Under the pieces are notes generated by a model that searched no databases, had not been told where the DNA came from, and was given only the letters and a program-made list of their open reading frames with translations. From positions 1 to 10,169 of the forward strand of contig CACWNZ010000032.1 in assembly GCA_902762335.1 (NCBI GenBank): 10,169 nt of DNA, in the 5' to 3' direction. Each line of letters starts with the position of its first letter. The stretch's first letter is position 1. Source of the stretch: an uncultured Ruminococcus sp. GTDB lineage: Bacteria; Bacillota; Clostridia; Oscillospirales; Acutalibacteraceae. Position numbers and translations under genes: made by a program. Below, piece by piece: positions 5,740 to 10,169 of this stretch.

Positions 5740-6525
5740 ATGAAAATAACCGTTCTCGCCGAAAACACCTCACGAAATGACCTGCCCACAGAGCACGGTC
5801 TCAGCCTGTATATAGAAGCAGACGGCAAAAAGCTGCTCTTCGATACGGGACAGAGCGATCTCTTTGCGAAGAACGCTCAGATCCTCGGCAAAGACCTTGA
5901 AGCCGTTGATCTTGCCGTTATTTCTCACGGACACTACGACCACGGCGGCGGACTGAAAACCTTTCTTTCGATAAACAAAACAGCCCCCGTCTATATCAGC
6001 CGTTACGCCTTTGAGCCGCATTACAACGGCGAGAGATACATCGGACTCGATACCTCTCTTGAAAACAGCGACAGGCTCGTTTTCACCGACGGCGAAACGC
6101 AGATCGCCGCGGGAATGACGCTTTATTCCGCGCCCGATATGGAAACGGCAGACGACAGGGGCGGGCTGAATATGCTCTCGGGCGGTGCTCTCGTACCCGA
6201 CGACTTCAGGCACGAGCAATATCTTCTTATCGAAGAAAACGGCAGGCGGATACTTATAAGCGGCTGCTCCCACAGGGGAATAATAAATATCTCACGCTAT
6301 TTCAGACCCGACGTTCTCATCGGCGGCTTTCACCTTCATAAACACGCCCTCGATGACGGTCTGACTGCGATCGGACGTACTCTTGCGGGCTTCGGGATAA
6401 AATACTATACCTGCCACTGTACGGGTACGGCGCAGTTTGAGTATATCAAGCCCGTACTCGAAAATGCGGAGTATATCTCCACGGGCGACAGTATAGTTTT
6501 ACAACTGAAATCTATGAAACTCTGA
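5740..6525 (+). CDS. Metallo-beta-lactamase-fold hydrolase (COG1237 type)
   Basis: A 261-residue MBL-fold protein without signal peptide. Metal-binding motifs are visible: FDTG (34-37), HGHYDH (63-68, the HxHxDH motif), GCSHRG (175-180) and GGFHLH (195-200), with HCTGT (226-230) near the end. This order and length fit the small MBL group often annotated as 7,8-dihydropterin-6-methyl-4-(beta-D-ribofuranosyl)aminobenzene-5'-phosphate synthase (COG1237). That annotation derives from a methanogen pathway and should not be taken as the function here. Two metal ions and a hydrolytic role are expected from the fold; the substrate is unknown. It lies downstream of a terminator-like hairpin and converges on the regulator gene on the - strand, so it may be a single-gene unit. 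No promoter was identified. Confidence 0.85.
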   Translation: MKITVLAENTSRNDLPTEHGLSLYIEADGKKLLFDTGQSDLFAKNAQILGKDLEAVDLAVISHGHYDHGGGLKTFLSINKTAPVYISRYAFEPHYNGERYIGLDTSLENSDRLVFTDGETQIAAGMTLYSAPDMETADDRGGLNMLSGGALVPDDFRHEQYLLIEENGRRILISGCSHRGIINISRYFRPDVLIGGFHLHKHALDDGLTAIGRTLAGFGIKYYTCHCTGTAQFEYIKPVLENAEYISTGDSIVLQLKSMKL

Positions 6526-6552
6526 AAAGGATAAACACCGTTTTCGGGGAAT

Positions 6553-6587
6553 GTCAGGGGGACTTTTACGCAAAAGTCCCCTCTGAC
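6553..6587. repeat. Long stable hairpin after the hydrolase gene
   Basis: GTCAG plus GGGGACTTTT (6553-6567), a 4-base loop ACGC, then AAAAGTCCCC (6572-6581), one bulged T and CTGAC (6583-6587): 15 paired bases. No T-run follows on either strand, so it is not a classical terminator, though it may stop read-through or protect the transcript end. A smaller stem, TCGCT...AGCGA, follows at 6588-6607. Confidence 0.7.
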
Positions 6588-6628
6588 TCGCTCTCCGCAG
6601 AAAGCGAAACACTTGATAATAACGCAAA

Positions 6629-6669
6629 AGCAGGACACGGCATACCGCAACGGCATACCGTGTCCTGCT
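6629..6669 (-). terminator. Terminator of the CdaR-type regulator gene
   Basis: AGCAGGACACGG (6629-6640) pairs perfectly over 12 bases with CCGTGTCCTGCT (6658-6669). Read on the - strand it lies 21 bases after the stop of the regulator gene and is followed by TTTTGCGTTATTA, a T-rich tail. The loop region holds an 11-base direct repeat (ACGGCATACCG at 6637-6647 and 6650-6660). It may also block read-through from the hydrolase gene on the other strand. Confidence 0.8.
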
Positions 6670-6690
6670 GTATATTATCGGAGGGAAAAA

Positions 6691-7776
6691 TCAATACTTT
6701 ATCGGGTTAGATGAGAGATACTTCTTTACCATGAGGGCTACCTTGAATACGATAGCGTCCTCAAACTCGCGCAGGTCAAGACCTGTGAGCTTCTTTATCT
6801 TCTCAAGTCTGTAAACGAGGGTGTTTCTGTGTACGAAGAGCTTTCTTGAAGTCTCCGAAACGTTGAGGTTGTTCTCGAAGAAGCGCTGTATCGTGAAGAG
6901 CGTCTCCTGATCGAGAGATTCGATAGAGCCTCTCTTGAATACCTCCTTGAGGAACATATCGCACAGGGTGGTGGGGAGCTGATATACAAGTCTTGCAATA
7001 CCGAGGTTGTCGTAGCTTATTATCGTGCGCTCGGTATCGAATACCTTGCCCACCTCAAGAGCCACCTGAGCCTCCTTGAAGGAGCGGGCGAGATCCTTTA
7101 TTCCCGTGACGGGCGTGCCTATGCCGATAACGCAGTGGGTATAGAATTCTCCCGAGAGAGTATCGACTATGGAGCTTGCGAGCTTTTCAAGATCCTTGGA
7201 TTCTATCTCGCTCTTGATCTCCTTTACGAGAGCTATGTCGGTCTCGTTTATGTTTATGACGAAATCCTTTGCCTTGTCGGGGAAGAGATTCTGTATAACA
7301 TCATAGGCGGAAATATCGGTCTTGGAGTTTATCTTTATGAGGAAACAGACCCTTGTCACGTCGGAATTGAAGCGCAGCTCTCTTGACTTGAGATAGATAT
7401 CGCCGGGCAGGATATTGTCGAGGATAACGTTCTTGATAAAGTTGCCCCTGTCGTATTTCTCATCGTAATACTGCTTTATGCTGCCGAGTGAGATAGCGAG
7501 TATTGCGGCGTACTTCTGTGCGGCGTAATCGTTGCCGGCAACGAAAACGGCATATTCTCCTCTCGGCTTGTTGCCGAAGGCTCTGTAGGTATAGCCGTTG
7601 AGAACGAAGGGAGAGGTAGAGGTGAGCATCTCTGAGGTGATATGCTCGTTGACCTCGCCTATCTTGCCGAGTTCACTGCAGGCTATCACAACGGAAGTCT
7701 CGTCGATAACGCCTATAGTACGGTCAATAGTGTCGCGCATCTGGTGGATAACACTCTGAAAAAGTCTGTTTGACAT
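6691..7776 (-). CDS. CdaR/PucR-family transcriptional regulator
   Basis: A 361-residue protein. The C-terminus (about 297-350: ETLFTIQRFFENNLNVSETS, then RKLFVHRNTLVYRLEKIKKLTG) is the PucR-type helix-turn-helix with its hallmark HRNTLVYRL stretch. The middle (about 110-270), with RVCFLIKI and HCVIGIGTPVTGIKDLARSF, resembles the GGDEF-like domain of CdaR regulators. The N-terminal ~100 residues (TIGVIDETSVVIACSELG, then YTYRAFG) look like a small PAS-like or CdaR-type ligand sensor. A cytoplasmic DNA-binding regulator is expected; CdaR relatives sense sugar diacids and PucR senses purine status, but neither ligand can be inferred here. AGGGAAAA lies just upstream of the ATG, and a promoter (7865-7893) and a terminator (6629-6669) suggest a single-gene transcript. 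It is convergent with the hydrolase and divergent from the U32 gene. Confidence 0.88.
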   Translation of the reverse strand: MSNRLFQSVIHQMRDTIDRTIGVIDETSVVIACSELGKIGEVNEHITSEMLTSTSPFVLNGYTYRAFGNKPRGEYAVFVAGNDYAAQKYAAILAISLGSIKQYYDEKYDRGNFIKNVILDNILPGDIYLKSRELRFNSDVTRVCFLIKINSKTDISAYDVIQNLFPDKAKDFVININETDIALVKEIKSEIESKDLEKLASSIVDTLSGEFYTHCVIGIGTPVTGIKDLARSFKEAQVALEVGKVFDTERTIISYDNLGIARLVYQLPTTLCDMFLKEVFKRGSIESLDQETLFTIQRFFENNLNVSETSRKLFVHRNTLVYRLEKIKKLTGLDLREFEDAIVFKVALMVKKYLSSNPIKY

Positions 7777-7825
7777 ATATTTTCCCTCGCTTTATAAAAA
7801 TTTTGTTTTCCCGCATTCCGTTTCA

Positions 7826-7850
7826 TTGATATGTTTAATTGTTTTATCAA
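7826..7850. promoter_or_regulatory. Inverted repeat in the leader of the regulator gene
   Basis: TTGATA (7826-7831) and TATCAA (7845-7850) are separated by 13 AT-rich bases. It falls just downstream of the predicted - strand transcription start (about 7858), where autoregulation by the HTH protein would be plausible. In such AT-rich sequence a 6-base match can also be chance. Confidence 0.3.
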
Positions 7851-7864
7851 ATATATCTATATAC

Positions 7865-7893
7865 ATTTTACACAAAACAAACCTAAAAATCAA
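7865..7893 (-). promoter_or_regulatory. Promoter of the CdaR-type regulator
   Basis: Read on the - strand: TTGATT (7893-7888), a 17-base spacer, then TAAAAT (7870-7865). Predicted transcription start is near 7858, giving a leader of about 80 bases. Confidence 0.6.
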
Positions 7894-8058
7894 GTCGTTT
7901 CTTAAATTTTTATGGAATAATTATTGAAATTTTTATCCAAAATTATATAAATTTACAACAGAACGCATAATATTGAGAACAACCGAAATAATCTTAACTC
8001 ATTCATGGTGAAAACGGTAAATAATTGCCTCGCCCGCCGTATAATGCTTCATTAAAGA

Positions 8059-8087
8059 TTGAAATATTACCTCTCTGATGATATAAT
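8059..8087 (+). promoter_or_regulatory. Promoter of the U32-family gene
   Basis: TTGAAA (8059-8064), 17 bases, then a perfect TATAAT (8082-8087) preceded by TGA, an extended -10. Transcription would start near 8094, 58 bases before the ATG at 8152. This rules out the in-frame TTG at 8059 as a translation start, because it lies within the -35 box. Confidence 0.85.
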
Positions 8088-8151
8088 CATAATGGTTTTT
8101 TATAGGCTGATGAAGCCACAGCACGAAAATAAAGGAAAAGGCGATATTTAT

Positions 8152-9363
8152 ATGAATAAAGCAGAGCTTCTTTCTCCGGCGGGAGATACCGCATGTCTTG
8201 AAAGCGCGCTTCGCTTCGGCGCCGATGCCGTATATCTTGCGGGTACCCGCTTCGGAATGCGCAGCGCTCCCGCAAACTTTGATATCCCGGCTCTGCGTTC
8301 CGCAGTTGAAAAGGCGCACAAAAAAGGAGCCCGTGTTTACGTTACCTGCAACACCCTGCCGAGAAACAGCGAGATAGACCTTATGCCCGCCTTTCTTGAG
8401 GAGACCGCCGACTGCGGCATAGACGCCTTCATAATAGCCGACCTCGGAGTGCTTTCCCTTGCAGAAAAATACGCCCCGCAGGTAGAGCGCCACGTCTCAA
8501 CGCAGGCGGGGGTAGTGAATTATCAGACCGCAAGAATGCTCTATGACATGGGAGCAAAGAGGGTCGTTCTTGCAAGGGAGCTTTCTCTTGACGATATAGC
8601 GGGCATAAGGGCAAAGACCGACCCGCGCCTTGAGATAGAGACCTTCGTACACGGCTCTATGTGCGTGAGCTTTTCGGGCAGGTGTCTGATATCGAGCTAT
8701 CTCACGGGCAGAGACGCCAACAGGGGCGACTGCGCCCAGCCGTGCAGGTGGAAGTATCACCTTTACGAGGAGCACAGGGAGGGCGAGTTTTTCCCCGTTG
8801 TCGAGGAGGACGGCGGCACCTTTCTTTACAATTCCCGCGACCTCTGCATGATAGAGCATTTAGACGACGTTATCAGGGCGGGTGTCACGAGTCTCAAGAT
8901 AGAGGGCAGGGCAAAGACGGCTTATTATGTTGCCGTGACCACAAACGCCTACCGTCACGCCCTTGACGAGCTTTACGCTTACGGCGACGTTCACAAGCCC
9001 TCTCCGTGGATACTCGAGGAGCTTGAAAAGGTCAGTCACCGCCAATACAGCACGGGCTTCTATTACGGCACAGAGCCGGGTCAGAACACAAAGGACGGCG
9101 GCTATATAAGAAAATATCAGGTTGTCGCAGTCTGCGAGGACTACAAGGACGGCAGAGCCTGTCTTACGCAGCGAAACAAATTCTACGCCACCGACGAGCT
9201 TGATATTCTCCCCCCGTCGGGCATACCCTTTCTGCTGACCGCAAATAATATGTTCGACGAGAACGGCGACCCCATAGAATCCGCCCCCCACGCCATGCAG
9301 AAGCTCAGCATTCTCACCGACGTCGAGATCCCGGCAGGCTCGCTTATCAGGGTGAAGAGATAA
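8152..9363 (+). CDS. trhP: U32-family protein, probable tRNA U34 hydroxylase TrhP
   Basis: A 403-residue cytoplasmic protein beginning MNKAELLSPAGD, the normal start of this family. It carries the U32 signature around EIETFVHGSMC...SGRCLIS (161-181), followed by NRGDCAQPCRW (190-200). The late part, NSRDLCMIEHL...AGVTSLKIEGRAKTAYYVA (227-261), matches the pattern I recall from E. coli TrhP (YegQ) and B. subtilis YrrO. These proteins use an iron-sulfur cluster and prephenate to hydroxylate uridine 34 of certain tRNAs. Cluster ligand candidates are C171, C178, C194, and C198 or C232. Length is close to YrrO. The start is set by the promoter at 8059-8087 and AAAGGAAAAG at 8131-8140. The old name 'peptidase' or 'collagenase' is probably misleading. 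Another U32 paralogue function cannot be excluded. Confidence 0.85.
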   Translation: MNKAELLSPAGDTACLESALRFGADAVYLAGTRFGMRSAPANFDIPALRSAVEKAHKKGARVYVTCNTLPRNSEIDLMPAFLEETADCGIDAFIIADLGVLSLAEKYAPQVERHVSTQAGVVNYQTARMLYDMGAKRVVLARELSLDDIAGIRAKTDPRLEIETFVHGSMCVSFSGRCLISSYLTGRDANRGDCAQPCRWKYHLYEEHREGEFFPVVEEDGGTFLYNSRDLCMIEHLDDVIRAGVTSLKIEGRAKTAYYVAVTTNAYRHALDELYAYGDVHKPSPWILEELEKVSHRQYSTGFYYGTEPGQNTKDGGYIRKYQVVAVCEDYKDGRACLTQRNKFYATDELDILPPSGIPFLLTANNMFDENGDPIESAPHAMQKLSILTDVEIPAGSLIRVKR

Positions 9364-9382
9364 TGAATTCTGAAAGCTGTTG

Positions 9383-9500
9383 ACCCCTCAGTCACGGCTT
9401 TGCCGTGACAGCTCCCCTTTAGGGGAGCCATGGTTGAGCCTCCCTCTTAGAGGGCGCGGGTCTCCGGTGGAGACCTCTGCGAAGCAGAAGCGCCGACCGA
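9383..9500 (+). repeat. Hairpin-chain repeat, copy 3
   Basis: It lies between the U32 gene and uvrB. It shares 36 identical bases with copy 2 (2729-2764) and, inverted, aligns along its whole length with copy 1 (239-350). Hairpins seen: GTCACGGC-ttt-GCCGTGAC, CTCCCC-ttta-GGGGAG, CCCTCTTAGAGGG, GGTCTC...GAGACC and CTGC-gaa-GCAG. The rest of 9364-9562 shows a further GGCGG...CCGCC stem (about 9518-9540) and no clear promoter for uvrB. Confidence 0.75.
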
Positions 9501-9562
9501 AATAAATAATAATTGCGGTCGGCGGCGAGCTGCACCGCCATAATATAGATAGGGGCGATATA

Positions 9563-10169
9563 ATGGACAGTTTCAGACTTGTATCTCCGTATAAGCCGAC
9601 GGGGGATCAGCCGCAGGCTATAGATACGCTTGTGAAAAGCATACAGAACGGCAATAAGGAGCAGACCCTGCTCGGCGTTACCGGCTCGGGCAAGACCTTT
9701 ACAATGGCGAATATCATCGCAAGGCTCAACAGACCCACACTCGTGCTTGCGCATAACAAGACCCTTGCGGCGCAGCTCTGCTCGGAGTTCAAGGAGTTCT
9801 TTCCCGATAACGCCGTGGAGTATTTTGTGTCGTATTACGACTACTATCAGCCCGAGGCTTACGTTCCTACAACGGATACCTATATAGAAAAGGACAGCTC
9901 TATCAATGACGAGATAGACAAGCTCAGACACTCGGCGACCCTTGCGCTCTCGGAGAGAAGGGACGTCATCATCGTTTCGAGCGTTTCGTGCATTTATTCT
10001 CTCGGCGACCCTATCGACTACAGAAATATGGTCATCTCACTGCGCCCGGGAATGCAGAAGTCAAGGGACGAGCTTCTGCGCAAGCTTGTGGAGCTTCAGT
10101 ACGAGAGGAACGATATTGACTTTACACGAAATAAGTTCCGCGTGCGCGGGGACGTGGTGGACATCTTCC
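9563..10169 (+). CDS. uvrB: UvrABC system protein B (N-terminal part, cut by window edge)
   Basis: The first 202 codons of excinuclease subunit UvrB, which with UvrA and UvrC locates and incises DNA lesions in nucleotide excision repair. The start MDSFRLVSPYKPTGDQPQAI is typical. The Walker A motif GVTGSGKT is at 38-45, LAHNKTLAAQL at 62-72, and the beta-hairpin region that inserts into DNA, YYDYYQPEAYVP, at 91-102. It continues through SSINDEIDKLRHSAT to RVRGDVVDIF at the window end. The frame is intact throughout. AGGGGCG at 9551-9557 is the probable ribosome site. It may be transcribed from an undetected promoter or by read-through from the U32 gene past repeat copy 3. Confidence 0.97.
   Translation, partial: MDSFRLVSPYKPTGDQPQAIDTLVKSIQNGNKEQTLLGVTGSGKTFTMANIIARLNRPTLVLAHNKTLAAQLCSEFKEFFPDNAVEYFVSYYDYYQPEAYVPTTDTYIEKDSSINDEIDKLRHSATLALSERRDVIIVSSVSCIYSLGDPIDYRNMVISLRPGMQKSRDELLRKLVELQYERNDIDFTRNKFRVRGDVVDIF

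Larger units (their letters stand above)
7777..8151. other. AT-rich divergent intergenic region
   Basis: This roughly 375-base stretch between the divergently transcribed regulator and U32 genes is very AT-rich in its middle. It contains one good promoter per strand (7865-7893 on -, 8059-8087 on +) and an inverted repeat at 7826-7850. No gene or RNA is evident in it. Confidence 0.75.

Noticed and set aside
8024..8037. A 14-base match (attgcctcgcccgc) to 517-530
   Set aside because: One copy lies in coding sequence and the match does not extend on either side; one such match is within chance for a window of this size.
8497..9291. Antisense open frames over the U32 gene
   Set aside because: Shadow frames of a well-recognised gene; no independent support.
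9383..9500. Rho-independent terminator of the U32 gene
   Set aside because: Several stems exist but none is followed directly by a T-run; it fits the repeat family better, although it might still reduce read-through.

Overview
The window looks like a chromosomal segment of a gut-type Gram-positive anaerobe of the class Clostridia, most likely Ruminococcus-like (Oscillospiraceae). This is inferred from three things: TasA/SipW-type secreted proteins, a cytoplasmic GH13 glycosidase, and intergenic chains of short hairpins of the 'cctcagtc...gacagctccc' type, which I recall as common in such genomes. No search was possible, so the genus is a guess. Coding regions have intermediate GC content; some intergenic regions are very AT-rich.

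Layout. Positions 1-487 hold no convincing gene. They contain a GGAATTT-type heptamer run, a chain of small hairpins and a GAATAAT-type heptamer array. Positions 488-2662 hold three tightly packed genes on the + strand, the last two overlapping by one base. They encode related membrane-anchored or secreted proteins with TasA/CalY-like (SipW-dependent) N-termini. Positions 2657-2887 carry the same repeat classes as the left flank, in mirror order and opposite orientation. A strong promoter (2944-2972) with a palindrome at its predicted start site drives a GH13 alpha-amylase-family gene (3046-4359). Next come a secreted protein of probable beta-propeller fold (4439-5653) and, after a terminator-like hairpin, an MBL-fold hydrolase (5740-6525).

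A convergent gene on the - strand (6691-7776) encodes a CdaR/PucR-type regulator. The hairpin-rich 6526-6690 interval separates it from the hydrolase. The AT-rich divergent region 7777-8151 has a good promoter for each direction. On the + strand follow a U32-family protein, probably the tRNA U34 hydroxylase TrhP (8152-9363), a third hairpin-chain repeat (9383-9500), and the start of uvrB (9563 to the window edge).

Most genes are recognisable housekeeping or carbohydrate genes. The most noteworthy part is the left third: a three-paralogue fibre-like cassette bracketed by mirror-image composite repeats. Between copies of the hairpin chain, several stems differ by paired changes that keep base pairing, which suggests the folded form matters.
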